Made by a program: the position numbers and the translations under genes
In this document: positions 28,301-44,570 of the stretch, piece after piece
Layout of the letters: each line of letters opens with the position of its first letter
How positions within the stretch are numbered: the first letter of the stretch is position 1
The notes under the pieces: model-generated
Seen by the model: the letters and a program-made list of their open reading frames with translations, nothing else
Database searches by the model: none
What the model was told of the DNA's origin: nothing
From: Vanilla planifolia
Lineage: Eukaryota > Streptophyta > Magnoliopsida > Asparagales > Orchidaceae
NCBI GenBank assembly: GCA_023846275.1
Contig: JAIUJO010000146.1
Span: 791,001-855,000 of the forward strand
Reading direction: 5' to 3'
DNA: 64,000 nucleotides

Positions 28301-31300
28301 CTTTGTATCATTATGACTTAATTATATTACATTACTTTAATTTATCTCATTATAGCTCTAATATATATTTATTCACTACTAAAAGAATAATTTATTACAT
28401 TTTATACTTATTTACTTTTGTAATTTATAATAATTCAAGACAAGCTTTGATTAGGAACAAACAAACATCATTGGAGTTTTATTGATTAGTCATACTAAGA
28501 TAAAAATTCATTTTTATATTTTTAAATATTTTATTCGCTATTGTTTTGGCACACTTCATGTGACTATTCCTTTACCTAATTTGACGATTGATGATTTTAC
28601 ACTCAATCCCTTTAATATCTTTGAAGGAAAATTTCTCATATAATTTATCAATTATTTTAAATTTAAGCATTGATTTTGTTATATTACTATATATGTCTAA
28701 ATGTTCTCAAATGTGACCTTTACATACCTTTGATTAGAATACAATATGTTGTTTTTGTTTATCTATTAGAAGGTTTAGTATATATATTCTTAATATTTTG
28801 ATAATATTTATTCTACTTATGCTTATTTACCATTGAAAGTCAATATAATTTTAGAGTAGGTCTGATTGAAATGTAACAAACATTTTTAGACTTATCTCTA
28901 TGGCTACAAAATTAAATATTCATTTTTACATTTTAGAATATTTTTTCAAACTTTATGATGCATTTTAATTCAAACAAGATTCATTGATTGAGGGCTTACA
29001 CTTGATCTTCTTTGTATTTTAATCTTTCCCACAAAACTGTATCTCTTTTCTTTACATTTCATGCTTTTTTTATAGTAATCTTTAATTATAAATCTCTGCA
29101 ACTATGACTTTTAAATTACTTAATTTTTTTATATTATATTACATTAATTTATCTTGTGTTAATTTTAATTTAAATTTACATAATATTAAAATAATAATGT
29201 ATTATTTGTTTTACTTGTTAACTTTAGTAAGACATTAATTCAAAATGTTGTTAGATCAAGATGAAAAAAACTTTTGTTCAATTTTTTTGAATGAACTCTA
29301 TATTATTGAACATGCATTTCTATTTTTTTAAATATTTTTTTTACCTATATCTTTAAAAAGTTTAAAAGTAATTTTTATTAGAACCCAATATGACAATCTA
29401 AGATGTTACACTTCATTTCCATTTTATCTTTAGTAACTTATAATAGTGCTTTCCCTCACAATTTTCCATTTCTATTAAATTGTTTTTTATTTCATTATAT
29501 CACCAGCTTTAAATCATAACTCATGTGACATTTATATTGCCTTAGTTTTTTTATATTATAATGCTTCAATTTATCTCACCTTGTCATTAATGTATACTTT
29601 CTTGGTATTAAAATCTTAAATAATTTCTATTTATTCTTATTTACTATTGTTATTCATGCTAATTCCAAAAAATTTCTAACTGACATGAGATAAATATCAT
29701 TAGGCTAGTCTCGTTGAGCTGAATCTAACTAAATATTTTATTTCTACTGTTTTCATATGCATTACAAAACATGTTCATTTTGAGATCAAAGATGTTGTAC
29801 ATGATCTACTTAAAATCAAGGAATGAATCTTCCTCAAATAATTTATCTTATTTTTTATTATTTGTTTGCTTTGATTTAATTATTCTAATATCAACAATAA
29901 TTCTCATCTCGTGTCTCTTTTACATTATTTTTATTTGGTTATAATACATTGCCTTAATTTGTTTGATTTAATTTTTAATATATATTAAAATAATAATAAA
30001 TTAATAATTTATTAGTACTTATGGTTACTTACATCACTTATATTTAGTGAATATAAGAGTAGTTTGATAGAGATGAAATAAAGTTCATATTACTAGACAT
30101 GGTGAGCTCCATTTAATTCAATATCAACTTTTATATTTTTCAAATTTTTTTAGCTTTTATTATTTTGGTAAGCTTTATCAGAAATTTTAATTTAGACCAA
30201 ATTTAATGATGTCAGATGTTACACTTGATCACCATAGTACCTTGGAATATAACTTTCCCATATAATAAAACTCATTTCTTAAAATTGTTTTCCATAGATT
30301 TACTTATATTAATATTAAACAAAAACTCCATTCTAATATAATCTTTAATTTGCTTTGTTTTGGTTATATAAAATTTCTTCAATCTATCTCATTTTAGATT
30401 TAATATATGTTTACTTAAAATTGAAAAACTATTTACAATTTTATGTGTTTGTTTACTTTTGTTATTTGTAGTAATTACAATAAGGTCAGATAAAAAAAAT
30501 AAATATCATTGGATAGGCCTCCATTAGGTCTATTGAATTAAAACAATTTTTTATATTTTTAAATATTCATATGACTCACCTTTACATTTGTTTAATTTTC
30601 TTATTTTACCTTATTTCTATTTAACTGATTTCAATATTAATATATATTTACTTATTATTAAAGTAAAATTCTTTATTATTATTATTACATATTAACTTTT
30701 GAAACTAATAGTAATTCAATGCAAGGTTTGATCAAGATGAGATAGTCATCGTTAAACTCCACTCAAAGAGCCCTATAGATTTAAATACTTATTAAAAAAA
30801 TTTTACATATATTTTTATCTCTGCCATTGTCAAGCTTTATAAGGAATTTTGATTCATGCCTTATATGGTGATGAGGATGCTACACCCAATCTATTTAGTG
30901 TGTTATATTACAACTTTCCTTTATATTTTATTTCATTTCTCCAACCGCCCAACCTCCACATCACAACAAATTTATTGTATTTTTTTGTTTCAATTTATCT
31001 TATTTCTATTTTATTGCATATTTTCTTAATGTTTACGTAATAATTTATTATTACTCACACTTATTTACTGTGGTAATCGACAATATATCTATTCAAGATT
31101 GAATAAACAATATTAGACTCGTCTAAATAAGCTTTACCATTAAATATTCATTTTCATATTAATAAATATTTTATTTTCAAATACTTTTATGTATTTTATG
31201 AGACATTTTAATTCATACTAAATTTGACAATTGAGGACTTTACACTGAAACTCCTCAGCATCATAGAATTCAACTTTTTCTTATGATTTACCTAATGTTT

Positions 31301-34300
31301 TTAAATATTTAACATTAATTTGCTTAAGTTACTACTTAACTTGAAGTATCCTCTTATGTGACCTTTTTCACAAATTTCATTTTGTTATTTTATATTTCTC
31401 TAATTATTCTTATGCATGCTTTAACATATAATGTTTTAATATTGAAGTAACAATTTATTGTTTTTTGCATATTTACTTTGCTAATTAGAAGTAATTCCTA
31501 GCATGTTTTCATAAGCATGAAATAAACATTATTGGTCAACACTTGAAAAGTTTTATAGAATTAAATATTATTTTTCATATTCTAAAATATTTCATTTTTT
31601 TCCATGCATTATGACACATTTTGCTTTGCACTAAATTTCTCAAATAAGGATGTTGCACTGTATCTCTTTAATCTCTTGGAGAACAACTTTGTCACATAAT
31701 TAATAAAATTTGTAAAACTGCTTTCTTTCTTTTTATATTATATTGCCTCAATGCAAATAATTTAAATTATAATATATGTTTAATAAATATTCAAATAAAA
31801 ATTTTTATTATTTAAGCTAATATATTTTGATAATTAATCATAATTCCAAATGACATCCCATCAAGATGAAACAAATGTTGTTGGACACATCTTGGTGAGT
31901 CCTATCCAATAAAATTTTAATTATTATATATTTATATAGTTTAATTTCTATATTTTGATATGGTTTAAGAGATATTCTAATTAGTAAAAGATTTGATAAT
32001 CAATGATATTTCACTTAATCCTTTTAGCATTTTTAGCATCTTAGAATACATCGTTCATCTAAAATTTGTGTTATTTCTTCAATATTTTTTTAATCTTGTT
32101 ACCACACTATAATTGTAAATAACTTCTCATGTTTGCTTCACATTAGTTCAATTTGGATAAATTTAGTTGCCCTGATTTATTTCATTTTTAATTTAAAATA
32201 TATTTCAACGGCAAAATATAATTACTTAAGACAAAAATAATAATTTGTTACAATTTATGCTCATTCTAATTATTATTTAGTAGTAATCTTATATGTGATT
32301 CAGTCAAGATTAAATAGACTTCATTGGTCTTACAATGATTAGCTCTTTGTAATTATACTAAACATTCTTTGTTTCTTGGAACACAACTTCTAAAATTTGT
32401 CCAATTTCTTTAAATTTGTTTCTCTTTACTTTATTTTATTACTATAAAACTCTAATTTTCAAATCATGTGACCCTTACATTACTTTGATGTTATAATATT
32501 ACATTGTTTCAATTTAACTTTCTATAACTTCAAAGTATATTTATTTAGAATGTAAATATTTATGGTTATTAATTTCAATAATTTGTAGTAATTTTAGATG
32601 AGGCCTGATCAAGATGAAATAATATCATTAGATTAGTCTTGACTAATTCTATTCAATTAAAAAATTTATTTACATATTTTTCAAGATTTTACATTTTATG
32701 GATGTTGGCACACTTTACGAGAAATTTTGGCTTGTACATAATCTGATAATCGAGGATGTTACCTTAATTCTCCTCATTATCATAGAATAAAACTTTCTTG
32801 TATAATACTATAATTTTTCAAATTGTTAGCTTTTATTTTGTCATATTACTAAATAACCATTAATCTATTATTGTATAACCTTTATAACGCTTTCATTTGT
32901 TGCATTAATTTTCTTCAATATATCTTATTTTTGCATAGACAAATACTTACTTAATATTAAAATATTTTATTTCTACTAGCTTTGGTTATTTGAAATAGTT
33001 ATTCATAGAAGTTAATAATAAAATTGATCAAGATGAAGCAGAATGTTGTTGGATTAGCCTAGAATAGCTTTATCAAATTAAATATTAATTTTTTATTTTT
33101 AAAATATCATATTCTCAAATTTTTTTGCACTCTTCATAAGTATTTTTATTTCACACTTGATTTAATGAAAGATGTTACACTTGATCTTGTTATTATCTTA
33201 AAATTCAGCTTTCTCAAATAATTTACTTTACTTATTTAGCTTTTCACTTTGATTTAATTATATTATATTTCTTAAATTTATCTCATTAAAATTTTATTAT
33301 ATTTTTATTTTATTTAAAATTAAAAATTGATTTTTATTTATGCCTATTTCATCTTGTAATTTATAGAAATTCTAAGTGAGATTTTGATCAAGATAAAAGA
33401 AATTTCTTTCGAATTGTCTCGAGGAGCATTGTCTAATTAAAAACTTTTTGATGTATTTAAATATTTTATTCACAAGAGAATTTGAGCTCTTTATTCCATA
33501 GAATGAAAGCTTCTAAAACAATTTATCTAATTTTTTTCATATTCCTTTCTTTGATTAAGTTATTTATTTTGTATCTGTAATTTTCTTCTTTGTTGACCTT
33601 CAGATGTCTTTTCTTTTATTATATTACATTATTTTTTTTATAGCATATTATGCATAATGTAAATTTTCATAACATTAAAGATGTAAATTACTATCATTAT
33701 TTAGGTTTTTTAATTTTCTTATTTCTCAATAATTCCAAATGACACTTAATTGAGGAAAAACAAATATCAATGAACCCATTTCGATGGGCTGTATAGAATT
33801 ATATACGCTTTTTCAAATTTCTAAATATTTTATTTTTTATTAGTTTAGAAGGGTTTGTCAGACAATTTATTTCATACATCATTTGATGATGAAGAGTATT
33901 TCATTTGATCTCCTTAGTAACTTGGAAAGAAATTGTCCTAAACAATTATATATTTTTTTTCAAATTGTATATTTTCATTTGTTTACATTATTATATACCT
34001 TTAAATCTTTCATAATGTGAGTATTAGAATGCTTTGGTTTACTTGTATTATATAGCTTCAATTTATCTTAAATTTGCTTTAAAAGATAACTACCTTAAAT
34101 TACAATAACAAATTTTATTATTCAAATGACATTGGTAATTTATAGTAATTCTAAACTTGGTCGATTGGTGATGAAATAATACCACACTAATATTTTCTCT
34201 CCAAGCTCTATATAATTAAATATACATTTTTTAAAATTTTTCAAATATTTTATTTTTGAGAGTTCTTGAATGCTTAATGAAATATTTTGATTTATTCTTA

Positions 34301-37300
34301 TTTTGGTGACCAAGAATATTACACTCGATCTTCTAAAAATCTTAGAATGCCACTTTCCTATATGAATTGTCTGATTTCTTTAAATGTTTTATTTTATTTT
34401 ATTACTTTACATGGAAACTAAAATTTTTCCTTTCTTGACTCTTACATTGTTTTGATTTGTTTATATTTCATTTCAATTTAGATAGCATTATTATAATTAA
34501 TATTATATCTATGTTTATTTATTTTTGTTATATGTAGTATTCTAAACTGGGTACAATGACGACAAAAGAAAGATCTTTCGACTCATGCCGACGTGCTCGA
34601 TACAGTTAGGTATTAAATTTTACATTCTAAAGTATTCTTTTTTCAAAGATTTTGGCAATGTTATGGGACATTTCTATTCATACTTGATTTCACAATTTAG
34701 GATGTTACACTTGATCTTTTGATAATTTTTAATTACAACTTTCTCATATTATCTGTCTTCTTTCCTCAAATTGTTTATTTTTATTTGGTTATATAGTATT
34801 TTACTCTAACTCTCTTATCAAGTGGCATTTAAATGATATGGATTTGGTTCTAGTATATTGCTTAGTTTAACTAATTTTCTATTTATTATTTTTGTTATTT
34901 GTTTGTGATTTAGAGTAATTCCAAAGGAATCTGATCGAGTTGAAATAAATATCATTGGACCAATCACAATGAGCTTTATCCAATTAGGTATATTTTTTTG
35001 TATTTTTAAAATATTTTTGTGATAAGGTTTCCTTACACTTTAGGAAATATTTCTATTCATTTTTGATTTGATGTTCGAGGATGTTACCCTTGATTTTCGC
35101 AGTATAATAAAATTCAACTTTCCACTTTATTAAAGTATTTTATTATAATTGTAAAAGAAATATGATTAAGATAAAAAAATTATTGTTAGTTACGTTATGA
35201 TCATCTTTATCCTCATAATTGTTCATTTCAATATTTACTTTCAATGTTGCTATGTACGAGTCTTGATATTAATCTAATTAAATTTTTATATTTATATTTT
35301 AAAATATTTTATATTCTATATATTTGTCATACTTTATGATACATTTTGATTTTTACATAATTTGATTATCAAGAATATAACACTTAATGTCATTAATGTC
35401 TTGCACTATAATTGTCATATAAAATTCATCTCATTTTCTTAAATGTTTTGCTCCAATTTGGTTATAGCACATTTAAATTCTCATTTTGCTCTCATCTGAA
35501 CTTTGGATTGTTTTGATTATGATATATTAAATTAAATAATTTCATCTCATTTTAGCCTTATTATATATTTACTTAATATTATAATAATAATTTAATATTA
35601 GTTATATTTTTTACTTTTCTAATTTGTAGTAATTCTGAATGAGGTTCAATCAATGGGAAACAAATGTCATTAGACTCGTATCATGAGCTCGATCTAATTA
35701 AAAATTTATTTCTATATTTCAAATATTTTATTTTTTATGGGTTTAATAGTTCTCATGGGATATTTTTAATCGTAACAGATTTGATGGTTAAGGATGCTAC
35801 ACTTGATCTCCTTAGCATTGTTAATGCAACTTTCTTGTACAGTTTATCTTCTTTGTAGAAACATTTTGCATTAATTTTGTTATATTCTTATGAAACTTTT
35901 ATTGTCCTCTCAAATCAACCTTTATAATGCTTTGATTTAGTAGTAATAAATTTATTCAATTTATATATTTTTAGTTTTATTATATATTTATTTATTAATA
36001 AAATATTTTTTTATTATTTATTATTTTTTACTTATATAATTTGTAATAATTCCAAACTATGTCTCATCAACATGACATAAATGTCATTCGACCTATGTTG
36101 ACAAGCTCTATCAATTTATGTATTGATTTCTATATTTTTAAATATTTTATTTTCCATTATTTTGGCATGCTTTGTAAGATATTTTGCTTCAAATCTTTCT
36201 TGACGATCGAGGATTATATACATTATCTAATTTGTATCTTGGAATATAACTTTTTTACATAATTTAAGTTATTTTTGAAGATATTTCTCGTTGATTTTCT
36301 TATATTGCTATGGAGAACAAATTTTCCTCTAGTGCAACCTTTATATCATTGTGGTTTGATAAGATAACATTTTTTTAATTTATTTAATTTTAGCAATATT
36401 AATTATTGAATTAAAATGAAAATAATAACTTATTACTATTTAGGTTTACCTTTTTGTGGTTTTTATTAGTAATTCCAAAATGAGATCTCATCGAGATAAA
36501 ATAAACATTATATATATTTATCTTGACAAAATCTATAGAATTTGATAATAATTCTTATATTTTCAAATATTTATTTTCTATTGCTTTGGCTTACTTTATA
36601 GAACATTTAGATCCATAGCTAATTAGACTATTAAGGATATTATGCTCTACACTTACATATTATTTATTGCAACTTCCCCAAATTATTTTTCCCATTTCTT
36701 AAACTTTTTTGCTTCATTTTTGTTATAATACCATGGAACTCTTTTTATCCTCTCATGCTTGATTTACATTGCTTTGATTTAATTATCTTACATTACTTTA
36801 ATTAACCTTATTTTAAACATTACTATATATTTAATATAATAATTCTTTTTTTATGAATTCTTAATTTTATAATTTGATGAAATTCCAAACGTGTTTGATT
36901 GATATGATAGAAATGTCACTAGACTCAATTTGAATAGCATTATCAAATTTAATATTTCTAGATGTTTTTTTGCATGGTTTAGAATATATTTTAATGAATG
37001 CTTGATTATACTATCAAGGATGTCACACATGATCTCTTTGATATCTTAGAATATAGTTTCCCCTAATAATTTATCTCATCACTTAAGAGTTTTTAATTTT
37101 TTTGTTTTTTAGCTTTGTAAGACCATATTTAATTTCGTATAACTCTTACTTCACTTTTATTTTACTATATTATATTGCTTCATTTTATCCAATTTTTAGT
37201 TTTAATTTGGTAAGTTGGTGTAATTCAAATTAGTGGATGATAGAGAGGATAAATGTCATTAGAATCATTTCAATGAGCTCTATTTTTTAAGTATTAATTT

Positions 37301-37975
37301 TTTTACATATTCTTTAAATATTTTATTTTAAATTTCATGGACATGCTTTGGGAGAATTTTTTTTCATATCAAATTTTACAATTAATGATGTCGCACAAAA
37401 TTTACCATATATCTTTGAATACAATATTCTAACAAAGACTATTTCATTTTCTCTAGTGTTTTCGTTTCAGTTTGCTATACTATTTTGAAGTTGTTATTAT
37501 ACTCCAGAGTGACCCTTATATTTTTTTCATTTGGTTACATTACATTACTTCAATTTGTTTAATTTTTATTTTATTACTTATTTGCAAAATATTAAAATAA
37601 TAATTTATGATTATATATGCTTATTTACTTTGGTAATTCATAGTAATTCCAATTGAAGTCTCATTTAGATAACTTTTTTATTTGACTTGTATGGAGGAGC
37701 ATGATCTAATAAAATATTTATTTTTGTAATTTATCGTATTTCAAAATGATTTTTAACTCAAAAAAAAAATGTTTTTGGACTCGTTAGGACGAGCTCTATC
37801 CAATTAGGATTTTAATTTTTTAAATATTTTTTATGGCTTTTGCACCATTTATAAGTTATCTTGATTTGCACATTATTTTAACATTTAGATTGTTGCTCAA
37901 AATTACCTTAGTATTTTTGAAAGCAACATTCTTATATAGTTCATCAAAGTTCTCCAAATGTTGTGTTTTGATTTG

Positions 37976-37980
<5 letters not shown>

Positions 37981-38021
<41 letters not shown>
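37981..38021. repeat. (AT)20 microsatellite inside a monomer
   Basis: A perfect AT run of about 41 nt lies between GATTTGCATAC and ACATATTACTACTTAAC. That is, it lies within the first copy of the TTTGGTTATATTAC landmark of this monomer. Confidence 0.97.
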
Positions 38022-38026
<5 letters not shown>

Positions 38027-38356
38027 TACTACTTAACACTAAATCTCTTATCTTGAAACATTCACACCACTTTCATTTGGTTATAATTTAATGCTTTAAT
38101 TTACCTCATTTTAGCTTCAATATATATTTATTTATGATTAAAATAATACTTTACTTTCATTTTTGCTTGTTTATTTTTGTAATTCAATGTAATTCAGAAT
38201 AAGGTCTCATCAAGAAAAAATAATCATCATTGTTCTAGTATCAACATGTTCTATCTACCTAAATGTTCACTTCAATATTCTTAAATACTTTATTTTTTAT
38301 GGCATTGTGATGAATTTTGAGTCATTTTAACAAATAACATATTTCATTACCAAAGT

Positions 38357-38756
38357 TTTTACATTTGATCTCCTTTGTCTTGGAATACAACTTTCTCATA
38401 CAATTTATCTAATTTTTCAAAGTTTTAATTTTTATTTCGTTTTATTACTATATAAATATAAATGTCCTCTCATGTGACCTCTATATTACTTTGATATTAC
38501 TATATTACATTGAGATTTAATATTAGTTTCCTTAATATTAACATGATAATTTATTACTATGTATGCTTATTTACTTACGCAAATTAAAGTAATTCCAAAT
38601 ATGGTCGGATCAAGTTGAAACAAAGATTATTGGACACGTCTCGATGAGCTCTATGCTATTAAACGTTTATTTATATATTTTTAAATATTGTATTTTCCAT
38701 TATTTTTGTATGCTTTATGAGGAGTTTTTATTCTTACCTAATTTTACGATCAAGGA
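38357..38756 (+). repeat. Representative well-preserved monomer
   Basis: This 400-bp unit keeps nearly all landmarks in order: TTTACATTTGATCTCC, CTTGGAATACAAC, ACAATTTATCTAATTT, CCTCTCATGTGACCTCTA, ATGATAATTTATTACTATG, GTAATTCCAAATATGGTCGG, GTCTCGATGAGCTCTATGC and GCTTTATGAGGAG. It also retains several CG dinucleotides (for example in GGTCGG, ACGTCTCGATG and TTACGATC) that are TG or CA in most other units. This makes it a useful seed for building a consensus. Confidence 0.8.
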
Positions 38757-41700
38757 TCTTATAATCGATCTCATTATTCTAACATAAAACACAATTTTCT
38801 AGTGAAACTTTTGTCATTTCTTGAAAAGTTTGGACTTGATTTTGTTTTATCACTATGTTACTTTATATTTCCACTCATGTGACATTTCTCTTGCTTTGAT
38901 TTGGTTATATTTCCAATCTTCAATTGATCTTATTTTATTTTTAAAATATATTTCATGAGTATTAAAAAATATAATTGATTGATATTATTTATATTTATCT
39001 ATTTGGTAATTCGCAGCAATTAAAAATGATATTAGATTGAGGCAAACTAAATGTCACTATATCAATAGGCTTTTTTTTGTTTATATGATTTTTTAATTCT
39101 TTTATTTTTTAAAATTTAGTTATCTTTAAGAGAAATGTTTTTGCTTACCTAACCTAATGATGCAAGATGATACCCTTGATCTCCTTAAGAACTTATAATG
39201 TAACCTCTATGTTTAATAAAACTAATTTCTTCAAATTGTTTTACTTTAACTTGTTTATGTGATTATAAAATAATAATGCTCCCCTTCTATGAGTTTTACA
39301 TCACTTTGCTTAGATATATTATATTTGTTCAATTTATCTAATCTTATTAAAAATATAATAAATTAATATTAACAAAAAATTATTATTATTTAGGCATACT
39401 TACTTTTGTGATTCACAATAACTCCAAATAAGGTTTAATTAAGATGAATAAAACATCATTGGACTTGCTTTGATGAGGTTTTATGCAACTATAAATTTTT
39501 TACCATATTTGATAATTATTGATTTGACACTCGATCTCATAATAATCTTGCAATTCTACTTTGCTATACAATTTATCTCTTTCTTTCAAACACTTAATTT
39601 TTATTTTATTTTATTACTATAAACTCTAAATCTCCTCAAATGTGACGTTACATTGCTTTGATTTGGTTATAATACATTGCTTCAGTTTAACTTATTTGTA
39701 CTTTAATATATCTTTATTTGATATTAACATAATAATTTATTATTATTACTGCTCAAATAATTTATCAATGAGCAGTAATCTAAAGTAAGTTTTTAATCAA
39801 TATGGAACAATCATTGTTAGACTCCTCTCAATGAGCTCTATCTAATTTACTAATTTTAAAATTTTTACATAGTTTATTGCATATGGCTTTGGCAACCATA
39901 TAAGAAATTTTAATTCTTAGCTTACATTATGACATTTACATCCTTTTTATTTTATTTTATTTAATTACTTCAATTTATCTAATTTTAGATTTATTAACTT
40001 TTTTAATGTTAAAATAATATTTTATTTTTTTTTATGCTTATTTACTTATGTAATTCACTATTGTTCTAGTAAAGACAAGAAATATGTTGTTGGACTCACC
40101 TTGACAAGCTTTATCGAATTAATTTTTTTCTATGAGATTGTTATGCTTTATCATACATTTTCATTTGTCCATAATTTTATGATAGAGGATGTAAACTTTC
40201 ATGTGTAGTTCATTTCTTTAAATATTTACCTTATTTCTCTTATGTGATCTTATTCATAGCTTTGATTTTGTTATATTTCAATTCTTCAATTAATCTTGCT
40301 CTAGCTATAACATATAATTACTTTATTATTAAATAATTACTTATTGATATATTAGCATATTTTATTTCGTAATTTGTAGTAATTCTTAATAAGATTAATT
40401 TAGGATGAAGTAAACATTGTTGGACACATCTCGATAAGATATATGGAATTAAATATTCTTTTTTATATTTTGAAAAATTTTTTGCACATGGTTTTTTAGC
40501 TATACGAGACTTTTTGACTCTTATTCAATTTGACGAACAGTGATGGTATACTCAATCTTTTTAATCTCTCTCAACAAAATTCTCATAAAATTTCTATAAT
40601 TTTTAAACAACTTTTTCTTTGTTTTTTTATATTATACTACTTCAAATTATTTTATTTTAGTCTTAACATATATCCAAATAATATTAAACTAATTATGTAT
40701 TACAATTTATATTTATAATTTTTTACAATCCACAATAATTACAACAAGGTCCCTATGATAGAAGATGAATATTGTTGGACCCATCTCAATTAGGTTTACC
40801 AAATTAAATATTTATATTTATATTTTTTATATATATTTTTTGGAGGTCTTAACATTGTCTAGAAGACATTAAGGTAGTACTTGAGTTGATAATCGAGCCA
40901 GTTTTACTTGATCACTTTAGTATATTTGGTGTCTTGGAAAGCAACTTTCCTAAGCAAATTATGTCATTTTTTAAAAAATTTTTCTCAATATTTTACTTTA
41001 AATCTACACTCAAACAACAATTATAATACATTTATTTTGTTATATTGCAAATCTTCAATTTATCTTATTTTATATTTAAATTATCTTTCCTAATTTTAAA
41101 ATAATAATTTATTATTATTATTTACGTTTATTTATGGTGTTAATTCATAGTAATTATAAATGATATTCAATTGAGATGAAATAAATGGCATTGCACTCGT
41201 CAATATGAGCTCCATCCAATGAAATATTTGTTTCTTTATTTTAAAATATTTATTTTTGAGGATTTTGATGTATAATACAAAATATTTTTGATTTTATGAT
41301 TAGTGATGTTATATCGATGGCCTTAATATATAGGATTGCAACTTTCCTACATAATTCTCCTCTTGCTATAGTAATATAAATCTATAATTTTTTCTCAAGT
41401 GTCCTTTTTATTGTTATGGTTCAGTTACAACAAATTCCTTCAATTTTCTCACTAAGTATTAATACATATTAACATAATAAGAAAATAGTAATTAATTATT
41501 ATTTATGTTTATTTATTTTGGTAATTTTTTGTAATTAGAAACACTGATTGATAGAGGTGAAACAAACTTCCTTCTACTTGACTTGATCAGTTCTTTCAAA
41601 TTAAGTATTTATTTCTATAGTTTTGAAATATCTTATATTTTATGATTTGAGCAAGCTTTACAAAAAATATTATTTCACACCTAATTTTTTGATGCAAGAT

Positions 41701-44570
41701 GTCAGACTTTATCTCTGTAATATTCTAAAGTGTTACTTTTCAATACAATAAAACTAATTTCTTTAAATCAATTTTCTTTGATTTTCCTATATTACATGGA
41801 AACACTAATTTACTACACATGTGACTCTTATATTTCATTTATTTGGTTATATCACATTGCCTCTATTTATCTCACTTAGGTTTAATATATATCTACTTAA
41901 TATTTAAAAATAATTTATTTTTTTATACATATTTACTTTTGTGATTCACAAGAAATTCCAAACATGGTCTGATAGAGAGAAAACAACCACCTTTGGACTC
42001 GCATCGTTGAATTTTTTTCGCATATTTTTATGTATTTCATTGTCTAAGATTGTATTAAGTTTCATGAGATATCTAATTCGTATCTTATTTGTTATCATTG
42101 ATGTAAAATTGGTCTCCTAAGAATCTTAGAATGCTAATTTCTTGTATAATTTATTTGATTTTTTATATGTTTTTTCTTTGGTTTGATTAGAATACTATAA
42201 AATTGTAAATATTTTCTCACGTAAGCTTCACAGCATTTTGATTTGGTTATTTTATTTTTGTTAAATTTAACTGATTTTAGCTTTATTATATATTTTCTTA
42301 ATATTAAAATTTTAATTTCTTATTCAAGTTGGAAAATGGTAGAAATTTAATGTCAGGTTTGATCATAATGAAATAATCATTGCAAGAGACCTTTTGATGA
42401 GCTTTCTCCAATTAAATATTTATTTCAAAAGTTCTACATATTTTATTGTCTATCTTTGGAGAGAATAAAAATATATTTTGATTCATATTTTATTTGATGA
42501 TAATAATGTTATGCTCAATCTCTTTAGTATCTTAGATGACAATTTTTCTGCATAATTTATCTTGTTTCTATTATCATCTAACATTTACGTCGCAACAAAT
42601 TTGATATTTTTATGAGTTTAATTTTTTGTAGTTTAGTTTTATTTTATATTTTATTATTTCTAAAAAATTAGTTATTTCTACTTATATTTATTCATTTTTA
42701 TAATTACAATAATTATGGTCATAAAAAACCTAGCATTATTGGACTTACTTGAATAAGCTCTATCCAACTAAATGTTTATTTCTATATTTTTAATTATTTC
42801 ATTTTTATAACTTTTGTTTGCTTTATGAGATGTTCTTTTAACAGTTGGTTTACTGATCGAGGACATCGCACTCAAACTCCTTAGCATCTTTGAATGAAAC
42901 ACTCCTTTACAATTTTCCTTATTTCTTCAAATATTTAGAGTTCATTTTGCTATATTACTACATAACTTGAAATGGGCTTTCGTGTGATTTTTTACTTTCT
43001 TTTGATTCTATTATATTATGTTGCTTCAATTAATGTCATTCTAGCACCAATATATAAATAATGATTTATTATTATTAATGCATATTTATTTTGGTAATTT
43101 GTTGTAATACCTCATGAGGTTTGATTGAGACAAAATAAACATCGTTGGAGAAGTCTCGACAAGCTATATGGGATTAAATAATCTGTTGCATAATTTAAAA
43201 ACTTTTTATTTGCATTATTTTGTATCACTTTTTGAGATATTTTTTTTGTAGTTGACTTTTTGAATGAGGATTATATAGTCATTCCTTTTAATCCCTTACA
43301 GAAAAACTTTATAATTAAATTTATAAAATTTTTCTATTTTTTCTCCATTTTTTTACATTTAATTTCCTTAATTTATTTAGTTATTGTTATAATACATATT
43401 TATAAAGAATTAAAATAATAATTTACTATTATTTATGTTTATATATTTATATAATTCACAGTAATTCCAATTGAAGTCCCATTGTGATAAAACAATTGAC
43501 ACTATACTCTTCTCAACGATCTCATCTAATTTAATATCTATTGTTATATTTTAATATAACTTATTTTCTATGGATTTGGAATGTCTTACGAGGCATTTCA
43601 ATTAGGACATATTTAGACAATCATTGTCATTTCATTCAATCTCTTTTGCATCTTTAGTATCATGGAAAGCATCATTCCCTCACAATTTTTTATATTTCTT
43701 AATATTTGTATCTTTGATTTAGTTATACGAATGTGTAACTATGAAATGCACCTTACATTTTCATTGCTATGATTTGGATGAATTACGTTACCTTAATTGA
43801 TCACATTTTTAAATTAAAATATACTTAAACATTAAAATATATTTTATTAATATAAATTTTTTTATAATTTATGAATATTACAGTTGTAATTTGCTATAAT
43901 TTTAAATGAGCTCCAATTTGGACGAAATAAATTTCATGTCTTGCAAAGATGGCCTCTGTCTAATTAAATATTTATTTTTTATAATTTTAAATATTAACTT
44001 TTTATGATTGTTAAATGTTTTATGAGATATTTTAATTTGTATCTAATTTGAAAAATGAAGATCTTACACATGAACATAATGGTTTCTTGGAATACAAGAT
44101 TCCTTTAATGTTTATCGCATTTGTTAAATTTTTTTCTTTTATTTAGTTCGATTACAATAAAACTACAATTCACAGCTCATATGACTTTTACATCGCTATG
44201 AAGTTTTTAGTTTACATTCCTTCAATTTATCTCATTTTAGCATTAATATCTATTTATTAATTAACAAAATAATTATTTTTTTTTATTTCTTAGTTTTTAT
44301 TATCATAATTATTAGTAATTCTAAACGAGGTCTAATCAAGATAAAACAACATCATTGGACTAGTTTAGACATAAGTCTATCCAAATAAAAGATATTTTCA
44401 TATTTTTAAATATTTTATTTACTATGGCTTTAGCATACTTTACAAGACAATTTGATTTACATCTAACTTATTGTTTAAAGATTTTACACATGATCAACTT
44501 TGTATCTTTGAAATAAATGTTCTAGTATAATTTATCTAACTTCTCAAATTTTTCATTTTAAATTTTTTTT